Shown here: piece by piece, positions 58,297-64,000 of the stretch
Layout of the letters: the number at the start of each line of letters is the position of its first letter
How positions within the stretch are numbered: position 1 is the first letter of the stretch
NCBI RefSeq assembly: GCF_009900745.1
Contig: NZ_WXVU01000011.1
Span: 62,001 to 126,000 of the forward strand
Source of the DNA: Chryseobacterium sp. c4a
GTDB lineage: Bacteria; Bacteroidota; Bacteroidia; Flavobacteriales; Weeksellaceae
Reading direction: 5' to 3'
Length of the DNA stretch: 64,000 bases
Position numbers and translations under genes: made by a program
Notes under the pieces: generated by a model
What the model was told of the DNA's origin: nothing
Database searches by the model: none
The model's input: only the letters and a program-made list of their open reading frames with translations

Positions 58297-59117
58297 ATTA
58301 TTCCTCAGTAACCAAACCCGCTAAAATTTTAAATCTGGAGAGTTTAAGTGATTTAAATGAACGTCTTTATCTGATCAGAGCCCATGACAGCTCTTATCTG
58401 GATACCAAAAGTACCGATCACAAAAAAGCTGAAAATAATGCCGAACGTTTTGTATTTAATCTCCAGACCTCAGACATCAACATTCAGCCAACCATCAGGC
58501 TGGTGAACTGTAAAAGTATTAGAAAGTATACCAACTATCAGTGTTTTGTGGTAGAACCTAAAGAAAAAGCGACAGGAATAGCTGTTGTGATGATCAAACT
58601 GGATGATCCCAAAGCTTTTTTCTGTAATGTAAGAATTCTCCCCCTCACGGCATTGAGTGATATTGCGGCTCCGGAAACCGATTCCAAGCTGCTAACCATC
58701 AATCTTGAAAAGGCAAAATGGATCCTCAAAACAGATATTACTATTACTCCCTCTGATACAGGAGAAGCTTTATATTCCGTGCATGATGTGGATGTATCAG
58801 CGGTTTCAGATTTAATAACCAACGAACAGACCGTGGAATTGAAAAGGGAACTGGAATTTCAGGTTTCGAGGCTGATTGCTCACTATTTCCAGCAAATTCT
58901 GAGAATCATAGCCAACGAAGGTGCTGAAAATCATTCTAAGAACACTTTATTTCCAAGTGAATATATTCTAAAACTGCCTCAAGATCAACTAAAAGAAATG
59001 CTTTCGGCGAATGCTATTTCAGCTTGTATTGCTCTGGAAGCCGTTGGATATACTGTTGTTCAGGATCTCAATCGGGATTGGAGAGCGGCGGCAGCATTCA
59101 TTAATTATTTACTGTAA
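58293..59117 (+). CDS. Unrecognised soluble R-body-locus protein
   Basis: 274 residues, no signal peptide or TM, no named family. The N-terminal part is beta-rich ('ERLYLIRAHDSSYLDTKSTD', 'IRLVNCKSIRKYTNYQCFVV'). The C-terminal ~100 residues are helical ('VELKRELEFQVSRLIAHYFQ'). The ATGA overlap with the previous gene shows translational coupling. It could be an assembly factor, chaperone or cargo of the R-body; nothing in the sequence decides. Confidence 0.6.
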   Translation: MNYSSVTKPAKILNLESLSDLNERLYLIRAHDSSYLDTKSTDHKKAENNAERFVFNLQTSDINIQPTIRLVNCKSIRKYTNYQCFVVEPKEKATGIAVVMIKLDDPKAFFCNVRILPLTALSDIAAPETDSKLLTINLEKAKWILKTDITITPSDTGEALYSVHDVDVSAVSDLITNEQTVELKRELEFQVSRLIAHYFQQILRIIANEGAENHSKNTLFPSEYILKLPQDQLKEMLSANAISACIALEAVGYTVVQDLNRDWRAAAAFINYLL

Positions 59118-59146
59118 TTCTATTATAACAGTAAAAAACAACCCCT

Positions 59147-59521
59147 ATGAACAGAAAAGCCCCCAAGAAAGTTCCTGTTGCCCGACGACCAGCAGCAGTG
59201 ACAGAGCCTGAAATGGTTCAGGAAGAGATTATGCCTTTCGTGTTGAGGCATGAAGATGAAATCGTTAACTACATCAAGGAAAAAGCAATTAAAGAGACGA
59301 TGAAGTCACTGGCTCCTTTACTGCAAAAACTGGAAGAAGCGGTTAAACAACAAGAAGCGGCTCCGGCAGCAAGCCCATCTTCTGAAGTTCCTGCTATGAA
59401 TTATGAAGAACAGTTGAAAAAACTTCAGGAAGCTTCCACAGCAAAATTAAGGCAAAAGGAGATCAAAATTGTAGACAGAATGAATAAACTGAATGCAAGA
59501 TTTGGTAATCTCCGACCATAA
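59147..59521 (+). CDS. Small coiled-coil protein in the R-body locus
   Basis: 124 residues. A basic/Pro-rich N-terminus ('MNRKAPKKVPVARRPAA') is followed by helical, Glu/Lys-rich sequence forming coiled coils at about 30-70 and 85-118. No family recognised. It is 29 bp after the previous gene and 23 bp before the next. It may bridge or cap ribbons. Confidence 0.6.
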   Translation: MNRKAPKKVPVARRPAAVTEPEMVQEEIMPFVLRHEDEIVNYIKEKAIKETMKSLAPLLQKLEEAVKQQEAAPAASPSSEVPAMNYEEQLKKLQEASTAKLRQKEIKIVDRMNKLNARFGNLRP

Positions 59522-59544
59522 ATCATCAAACACCCATAATTATT

Positions 59545-59772
59545 ATGAACGAAATCAATACAATAATCACCGGAATGTCCACAGCAGTACCACAAGCTAT
59601 TTCTACCCAGGTAAGTGCACATTCTACAGGATTAATGCAGATCAATTCTGTACTGAATCAACAAAGGGACTCTATGATGGGAATGACCAATTATGTCATG
59701 GGAATGAAAAAAATGAGTTCCGGAAAACTGAAATACAGAGAACTGGGAGTTTTAAAAAAGGGTAGATTTTAA
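59545..59772 (+). CDS. RebB-like small protein with basic tail
   Basis: 75 residues. The middle 'SAHSTGLMQINSVLNQQRDS' matches the RebB core 'AAHSTGIMFQNAVTNQNQQ' well. The N-terminus differs ('MNEINTIITGMSTAVPQ', without 'QITDAVTQ'), and the last 25 residues are basic ('KKMSSGKLKYRELGVLKKGR'). It looks like a divergent RebB relative that may end or anchor the ribbon. Last gene of the first R-body gene run. Confidence 0.65.
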   Translation: MNEINTIITGMSTAVPQAISTQVSAHSTGLMQINSVLNQQRDSMMGMTNYVMGMKKMSSGKLKYRELGVLKKGRF

Positions 59773-60261
59773 TCCCGATTTTTCAATACTACGGATGCGG
59801 TTTACTTTCCTGTAACCAATAAGATCCGGTGCTATCCATATATACAATCAAGTCAACGTCAATTTTTGCACCGTCTTTAAGCGCTATCAATGTTCAAAAG
59901 CAATCATTCAGAATCCATTTTCAAGCCCAAAAGGAATCCGACATTGCCAGCTGCTATACCACAGGAATTCGTTTTTAAGACAGATATTAAAAATGGGAGC
60001 CGCATCCTTTTTCAACAACATTTTTTGCTTGTTGAGCTTTAAAAATATCCTTTAAACTCGCACAGATTTTACAGATAATGGTTTCAACCATTGTAATAAG
60101 AATCACCCTTCAGATCTCATCATCAATTACCAGTCTATATCAATGCTTTTGAAATGTATTTCATCTGCAGGATCTGTTGTGAGTTTAAAAATATAATAGA
60201 AAACTAGTTTACCTCAATAATTATTAACCGAGAGCAAAGCTCAAAAAAAACAATTACAACT
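59773..60261. other. 489-bp gap inside the R-body locus
   Basis: No coding sequence was recognised. It contains an 8-bp long-range inverted repeat (GGATGCGG at 59793-59800 and CCGCATCC at 60000-60007), a tight hairpin AATGGTT-TC-AACCATT at 60077-60092, and 'CGCACAGAT' at 60058 shared with the intergenic element at 46309. It may hold a second promoter for the six downstream rebB genes or a decayed element. Confidence 0.4.
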
Positions 60262-60522
60262 ATGGCAACAGTCAATGAACAAATCACGGATGCAGTAACG
60301 CAAGCAAACGTAAAGGTAATAGGCGAATCTCCAGCAATGGCTTTAAGCAATGTCTATCAATCTGCAGCCCATTCCACAGGCATTATGTTTCAAAATGCAG
60401 TAACGAATCAGAACCAACAGAACATTTTAGGTCAGGCAGCAACCACTCAGGGAATTCTGCAGATCTATAGCCTGGATACGGTATCAGATGCGGTTTCTAT
60501 TGCTAAGATCCTGAGACCTTAA
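60262..60522 (+). CDS. rebB: RebB-family R-body protein (copy A)
   Basis: 86 residues, full-length RebB with 'NEQITDAVTQANVKVIGESP', 'AAHSTGIMFQNAVTNQNQQN' and 'QAATTQGILQIYSLDTVSDA'. The first ~20 residues and the core are typical of R-body subunits, which polymerise through hydrophobic helices into ribbons. The C-terminus ends 'KILRP'. It is the most divergent of the six clustered copies and starts the second run. Confidence 0.88.
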   Translation: MATVNEQITDAVTQANVKVIGESPAMALSNVYQSAAHSTGIMFQNAVTNQNQQNILGQAATTQGILQIYSLDTVSDAVSIAKILRP

Positions 60523-60549
60523 TGTTTTTAAATAAAAAATTCATTCTCT

Positions 60550-60568
60550 CAACCGGAAAATCCGGTTG
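60550..60568 (+). promoter_or_regulatory. Intercistronic hairpin A-B
   Basis: CAACCGGA-AAA-TCCGGTTG, a perfect 8-bp stem followed by TTTC, 26 nt before the next ATG. It could be a weak terminator or an RNA processing site. Confidence 0.6.
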
Positions 60569-60594
60569 TTTCTAACCCATAAACAATAATCATT

Positions 60595-60855
60595 ATGCCA
60601 CCAGTAAACGGACAAATCACAGACGCAGTAACCCAGTCGAACGTAAAAGTAGTAGCAGAATCGCCTGCTGTAGCGTTGAGTAATGTGTATCAAACCGCTG
60701 CACATTCCACAGGTATTATGTTTGAAAATGCCATGAATGCACAAAATCAACATAATATTTTAACCCAGGCAGCCACAACGCAGGGTGTTACTCAAATTTA
60801 CAGCAAAGACACCATCGCTGATGCGATCTCTATTGCTAAAATCCTTACTCCTTAA
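60595..60855 (+). CDS. rebB: RebB-family R-body protein (copy B)
   Basis: 86 residues, closest to the four tandem copies, with 'NGQITDAVTQSNVKVVAESP', 'AAHSTGIMFENAMNAQNQHN' and 'QIYSKDTIADAISIAKILTP'. It lacks the 'ANEKAGS' N-terminal extension of the later copies. It differs from them at scattered positions, such as Met in 'NAMNAQ' and Lys in 'YSKDT'. Hairpins flank it on both sides. Confidence 0.88.
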   Translation: MPPVNGQITDAVTQSNVKVVAESPAVALSNVYQTAAHSTGIMFENAMNAQNQHNILTQAATTQGVTQIYSKDTIADAISIAKILTP

Positions 60856-60888
60856 TTTATTTTTTGCGAAAAGCAGACTTTCAATCTA

Positions 60889-60909
60889 ACAACCGGAAAA
60901 CCCGGATGT
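60889..60909 (+). promoter_or_regulatory. Intercistronic hairpin B-C
   Basis: ACA-A-CCGG pairs with CCGG-A-TGT around AAAAC with one A-A mismatch, followed by TTTT. Confidence 0.5.
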
Positions 60910-60937
60910 TTTTAACCTCAAATAAACAATAATCATT

Positions 60938-61216
60938 ATGGCTAATGAAAAAGCTGGATCAACAGTAAACGAACAAATCACAGACGCAGTAACGCAGTCG
61001 AATGTAAAAGTAGTAGCAGAATCACCTGCTGTAGCATTGAGTAACGTGTATCAAACCGCTGCACATTCTACAGGAATCATGTTTGAAAATGCAGTGAATG
61101 CACAAAATCAACAAAATATTCTGACACAAGCAGCCACTACACAGGGAATTTCTCAGATCTATAGCCTGGATACCATCGCTGATGCAGTTTCTATTGCTAG
61201 AGTCCTTAATCCGTAA
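60938..61216 (+). CDS. rebB: RebB-family R-body protein (copy C)
   Basis: 92 residues with the N-terminal extension 'MANEKAGSTV' ahead of the RebB body. It differs from copy D at a single residue (Val32 against Met32), so the pair arose by very recent duplication or is kept alike by conversion. It ends 'SIARVLNP'. First of four ~364-bp tandem units. Confidence 0.9.
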   Translation: MANEKAGSTVNEQITDAVTQSNVKVVAESPAVALSNVYQTAAHSTGIMFENAVNAQNQQNILTQAATTQGISQIYSLDTIADAVSIARVLNP

Positions 61217-61253
61217 TTCATTTTTTGCGAAAAGCAGAATTATCATCATCCGT

Positions 61254-61274
61254 ACAGCCGGAGAATCCGGCTGT
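61254..61274 (+). promoter_or_regulatory. Intercistronic hairpin C-D
   Basis: ACAGCCGGA-GAA-TCCGGCTGT, a perfect 9-bp stem followed by TTTT. The stem differs in sequence from A-B but keeps pairing. Confidence 0.65.
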
Positions 61275-61301
61275 TTTTAACTCAAATAAACAATAATCAT
61301 C

Positions 61302-61580
61302 ATGGCTAACGAAAAAGCTGGCTCAACAGTAAACGAGCAAATCACAGACGCAGTAACGCAGTCAAACGTAAAAGTAGTAGCAGAATCTCCTGCAATGGCA
61401 TTAAGTAATGTATATCAAACAGCAGCACATTCTACAGGAATTATGTTTGAAAATGCAGTGAATGCACAAAATCAACAAAATATTTTGACACAGGCTGCTA
61501 CAACACAGGGAATTTCTCAGATCTATAGTCTGGATACCATTGCTGATGCAGTTTCTATTGCTAGAGTCCTTAATCCGTAA
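61302..61580 (+). CDS. rebB: RebB-family R-body protein (copy D)
   Basis: 92 residues, 91 identical to copy C. The downstream spacer is also almost the same, so unit duplication included spacer and gene. The body has 'AAHSTGIMFENAVNAQNQQN' and 'QGISQIYSLDTIADAVSIAR'. Confidence 0.9.
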   Translation: MANEKAGSTVNEQITDAVTQSNVKVVAESPAMALSNVYQTAAHSTGIMFENAVNAQNQQNILTQAATTQGISQIYSLDTIADAVSIARVLNP

Positions 61581-61620
61581 TTCATTTTTTGCGAAAAGCA
61601 GAATTATCATCATCCGAATG

Positions 61621-61635
61621 GCCGGAAAACCCGGC
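61621..61635 (+). promoter_or_regulatory. Intercistronic hairpin D-E
   Basis: GCCGG-AAAAC-CCGGC, a 5-bp core stem, followed by TGTTTTT. Confidence 0.5.
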
Positions 61636-61666
61636 TGTTTTTAAAACTAAATAAACAATAATCATC

Positions 61667-61945
61667 ATGGCTAACGAAAAAGCTGGATCAACAGTAAACG
61701 AACAAATCACAGACGCAGTAACGCAGTCGAACGTAAAAGTAGTAGCAGAATCTCCTGCAATGGCATTAAGTAACGTATATCAAACCGCTGCACATTCTAC
61801 AGGAATCATGTTTGAAAATGCAGTGAATTCACAGAACCAACAGAACATTGTGACTCAGGCTGCAACGACTCAGGGAATTTCTCAGATCTACAGTCTGGAT
61901 ACCATCGCTGACGCGGTTTCTATGGCTAAAATCCTTAATCCGTAA
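61667..61945 (+). CDS. rebB: RebB-family R-body protein (copy E)
   Basis: 92 residues. It differs from copy D mainly at 'VNSQNQQNIVTQ' (Ser and Val changes) and at the end 'SMAKILNP'. The rest, including the 'MANEKAGSTV' start, is the same. Changes cluster in the middle and C-terminus. Confidence 0.9.
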   Translation: MANEKAGSTVNEQITDAVTQSNVKVVAESPAMALSNVYQTAAHSTGIMFENAVNSQNQQNIVTQAATTQGISQIYSLDTIADAVSMAKILNP

Positions 61946-61980
61946 TTCATTTTTTGCTAAAGGCAGAATATCACTATCCG

Positions 61981-62003
61981 AACAACCGGAAAATCCGGTT
62001 GTT
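61981..62003 (+). promoter_or_regulatory. Intercistronic hairpin E-F
   Basis: AACAACCGGA-AAA-TCCGGTTGTT, a perfect 10-bp stem followed by TTT. It shares its core with hairpin A-B. Confidence 0.7.
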
Positions 62004-62030
62004 TTTAAACCCAAATAAACAATCATTATT

Positions 62031-62309
62031 ATGGCTAACGAAAAAGCTGGCTCAACAGTAAACGAGCAAATTACAGACGCAGTAACGCAGTCGAATGTAA
62101 AAGTAGTAGCAGAATCTCCTGCTGTAGCTTTAAGTAACGTATATCAAACAGCAGCACATTCCACTGGAATTATGTTTGAGAATGCAGTAACTGCACAAAA
62201 CCAACAGAATATTTTAGGTCAAGCAGCCACTACACAAGGGGTAATCCAGATCTATAGTCTGGATACTATTGCAGATGCTGTTTCTATTGCGAAGGTATTA
62301 AATCCTTAA
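62031..62309 (+). CDS. rebB: RebB-family R-body protein (copy F)
   Basis: 92 residues with the 'MANEKAGSTV' start. Its middle reads 'AVTAQNQQNILGQ', shared in part with copy A ('NILGQ'), and it has 'QGVIQIYSLDT' and ends 'AKVLNP'. The mosaic of changes is consistent with exchange between copies. It is the last gene before the terminator. Confidence 0.9.
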   Translation: MANEKAGSTVNEQITDAVTQSNVKVVAESPAVALSNVYQTAAHSTGIMFENAVTAQNQQNILGQAATTQGVIQIYSLDTIADAVSIAKVLNP

Positions 62310-62338
62310 TTATAGTGTGTTTTTTAGATTTCTTGTGG

Positions 62339-62366
62339 TCAGGGAGTACATCAGTGTACTCCCTGA
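62339..62366. terminator. Bidirectional terminator between R-body locus and two-component genes
   Basis: A perfect 12-bp stem, TCAGGGAGTACA / TGTACTCCCTGA, with loop TCAG. It lies between convergent genes. Confidence 0.85.
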
Positions 62367-62376
62367 TTCTTTATGG

Positions 62377-63054
62377 TTATTTATCAAACAATACTATTTC
62401 GTGGGCATCAATAATGTTATTTTGTACAGCATAGATCACTAATCCGGCCATATTTTTCACTCCTGTTTTAATCATGAGATTGGTCTTATGAGTTTCTACA
62501 GTTTTGGGAGAAATAAATAATGCATCTGCAATTTCCTTGGTACTTAGCTGCTGGCAAACCAGTCTTAAAACATCAATTTCCCTATCGGTGAGTTCATTTT
62601 TAGAAAATGCATGAAACTCGGAAAGTTTATTAGAAAACTGGGTTCTCATCACATCAATCTGTTCATTAGAGAAATAATGTCCGGTGTTGTAAACAGTATT
62701 GATTACCACCAACAGTTCCTCGAGTTCAATTTCTTTGGATAAAAAGGCATGAGCTCCCATTTTAAGCATCTGCCCCATAAAAGAACGTCTGTAGAAACTG
62801 GAAAGCACTATAATTTTGATTTCGTTTTCCTGTTTTGACAATTCAGTCATCACTTCAAGGCCATCTCCGTTTGCCATCCTTAAATCCAAAATCAGGATGT
62901 CCAGCGTTGGAATATCTTCACTAAAAAATTGATTTCCACCGGTTGATGTAAGAACAACCTGATAATTCCCACTATTTTCAATATAATTTTTTAAAAGCTG
63001 CACAAACAGCAGGTCATCATCTACAATTCCTATTTTAATTTTTGAATGTTCCAT
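62377..63054 (-). CDS. NarL/FixJ-type response regulator
   Basis: 225 residues. The receiver domain has the acidic pocket Asp12-Asp13-Asp14 and phospho-acceptor Asp57 in 'ILILDLRM'. A LuxR-type HTH lies at about 155-215 ('LTDREIDVLRLVCQQLSTKE', 'FISPKTVETHKTNLMIKTGV'). It is co-transcribed with the histidine kinase 7 bp upstream. It converges on the rebB array, so control of R-body expression is possible but not shown. Confidence 0.93.
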   Translation of the reverse strand: MEHSKIKIGIVDDDLLFVQLLKNYIENSGNYQVVLTSTGGNQFFSEDIPTLDILILDLRMANGDGLEVMTELSKQENEIKIIVLSSFYRRSFMGQMLKMGAHAFLSKEIELEELLVVINTVYNTGHYFSNEQIDVMRTQFSNKLSEFHAFSKNELTDREIDVLRLVCQQLSTKEIADALFISPKTVETHKTNLMIKTGVKNMAGLVIYAVQNNIIDAHEIVLFDK

Positions 63055-63061
63055 ATTTATT

Positions 63062-63811
63062 TTATTGTATTGCCATACAGGCTATAAATTTTGTTCCTTT
63101 TTCAGGCTGTGTTTTAAGTTTATAAATCGCTTTGATTTTCTGTGCCCGTGATTTAATATTCCTCAGGCCAATACCTCCGGAATGATTTCCGATTACGAAG
63201 CCTCTTCCGTTGTCTTCAATCGTCAGCATCAGATAATTCAGAGATATTCTCAGTGAAACATCAATTCTGGTAGCTTCTGCGTGCTTTAGAATATTGGTAA
63301 CGAGTTCCTGAACAATTCTGAAAAGGTTTAATTTCACAGAGTTACTGAGCGGCATTCCTATTGTCATAGAATGAAAAACCACTTTTGTATTTTTATTAAC
63401 CTGTTCCAGATAATCTTCAATCAAATCCTTTAGATCAATCTCATTAAGATCCGGTGGAGTAAGATTGTGTGACAGTTCGCGAATCAATTGCATCGATTTT
63501 TTTAAATCCCGACTGAGTTCTTCCGGTTTTTTATCATGAAGATTCAAACGAATGAGATTCAGCTGTGAAATAATGTTATCATGAAGCTCTTCTGCCAACC
63601 GCTCCCTATCCTTCTCTTGCAGAACCAGCATATTCTCCCAATATTCTTTTTGGGTACTACGAACCAGCTGAGAAACCTTCTTCTTATTTCTCTTTATACT
63701 TTTTAAATAGTTAACAACCAATAAAGTAATTAATAAAGTTGTTAATAAAAATAGTCCAATACCGATCCATATCCATATAACTATCTGATCCTGATTTTCC
63801 CAACGCCACAT
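63062..63811 (-). CDS. NarX/DegS-type sensor histidine kinase
   Basis: 249 residues. One TM helix at about 10-35 is followed directly by a coiled linker and HisKA_3 dimerisation domain with His77 in 'EELHDNIISQLNLI'. The HATPase domain shows 'NILKHAEAT' (N box), 'DNGRGF' (G1) and 'GGIGLRNI' (G2). There is no large sensor domain, so signal input probably comes through the membrane or from the partner protein upstream, whose gene overlaps its start by 31 bp. It pairs with the response regulator. Confidence 0.92.
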   Translation of the reverse strand: MWRWENQDQIVIWIWIGIGLFLLTTLLITLLVVNYLKSIKRNKKKVSQLVRSTQKEYWENMLVLQEKDRERLAEELHDNIISQLNLIRLNLHDKKPEELSRDLKKSMQLIRELSHNLTPPDLNEIDLKDLIEDYLEQVNKNTKVVFHSMTIGMPLSNSVKLNLFRIVQELVTNILKHAEATRIDVSLRISLNYLMLTIEDNGRGFVIGNHSGGIGLRNIKSRAQKIKAIYKLKTQPEKGTKFIACMAIQ

Positions 63812-64000
63812 CCCAGATTAATAAAAGCAATATAAAAAGACAACAGCAAAACGCCTCTAAAAAGCCAAATGGGTGCTACCCAGTTCAAATGATTGCTGAT
63901 TAGAAAATTAAAAGCAGTGGAGATGAGACATTCTACAGAAAAAAATAAAAAAACAATAACATTGACAATGAACATCTTCTTTTCTACACGTCCTTCTCTG
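63781..64000 (-). CDS. Multi-pass membrane protein, partial (runs off window edge)
   Basis: Minus-strand reading frame that stays open to the right edge. An ATG at 63975 exists, but codons upstream of it ('REGRVEKK') are open, so the true start is probably outside the window. Visible are two hydrophobic helices ('FIVNVIVFLFFSVECLIS' and 'WLFRGVLLLSFYIAFIN'). Its 3' end overlaps the kinase start by 31 bp, which suggests one operon and perhaps a sensory role. No family recognised. Confidence 0.55.
   Translation of the reverse strand, partial: REGRVEKKMFIVNVIVFLFFSVECLISTAFNFLISNHLNWVAPIWLFRGVLLLSFYIAFINLGCGVGKIRIR

Larger units (their letters stand above)
60938..62309 (+). repeat. Four 364-365-bp tandem units (rebB plus spacer)
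   Basis: Start-to-start distances of copies C, D, E and F are 364, 365 and 364 bp. Each unit holds a 279-bp gene and a spacer with conserved 'TTTTTTGCGAAAAGCAGAAT', a hairpin and 'AATAAACAATAATCAT' before the ATG. Such an array is prone to unequal crossover. Confidence 0.9.

Noticed and set aside
60262..62309. Regular repeats that could suggest a CRISPR array
   Set aside because: The units are 364-365 bp (or longer), each containing an intact rebB gene; there are no short repeats with unique spacers.

Overview
The window looks like the chromosome of a Chryseobacterium-type flavobacterium (Bacteroidota). It is AT-rich. It carries a type IX secretion C-terminal signal, Bacteroidota-style promoters (TTTG/TTG, then TAnnTTTG), a TonB-dependent receptor of the 'outer membrane beta-barrel' type, and lipoproteins with Bacteroidota lipoboxes. 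No rRNA, tRNA, insertion sequence or CRISPR array was seen.

Layout. Positions 1-13000 hold envelope and housekeeping-type genes: a TPR/HTH sensor lipoprotein, a membrane phospholipase-D-like protein, a very large cysteine-rich secreted PKD-type protein, an Omp85-like barrel, a multi-pass GT-C-like protein, an exported glutaminase and an alpha/beta hydrolase. Positions 13560-31917 hold one long co-directional operon. It encodes two PUFA-synthase-like megasynthases (barrel-barrel-KS-AT-ACP-ACP-KR and KS-AT-DH-PPTase), a free ACP, an alpha/beta hydrolase, a fused double glycosyltransferase, two condensation-fold acyltransferases and a small membrane protein. Together these suggest synthesis of an acylated, glycosylated secondary lipid. 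The operon has a long leader with palindromes and a 52-codon mini-gene resembling the start of the first megasynthase.

Positions 32240-42209 form a defence island: a complete type I restriction system (hsdM-hsdS-ATPase-hsdR) with an ATPase in the PrrC position and a 3 x 12-bp repeat in the hsdS linker, an XRE regulator, and a GmrSD-like DUF262/DUF1524 protein. Positions 42289-56925 are mixed: a TonB-type receptor, an acyltransferase, an AraC regulator with a flavin monooxygenase, several lipoproteins, a serine hydrolase, a membrane-anchored XRE regulator and a 492-aa orphan.

Positions 57328-62309 are an R-body (RebB, 'killing trait') locus. It has one short RebB gene, three unrecognised genes, a RebB-like protein with a basic tail, and then six RebB paralogues. 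The last four RebB genes are near-identical 364-365-bp tandem units with a hairpin before each gene. A two-component system (LuxR-type response regulator and histidine kinase) converges on it, and a further membrane protein runs off the right edge.

The two most interesting systems are the glycolipid-type megasynthase operon and the R-body locus with its unrecognised accessory proteins.
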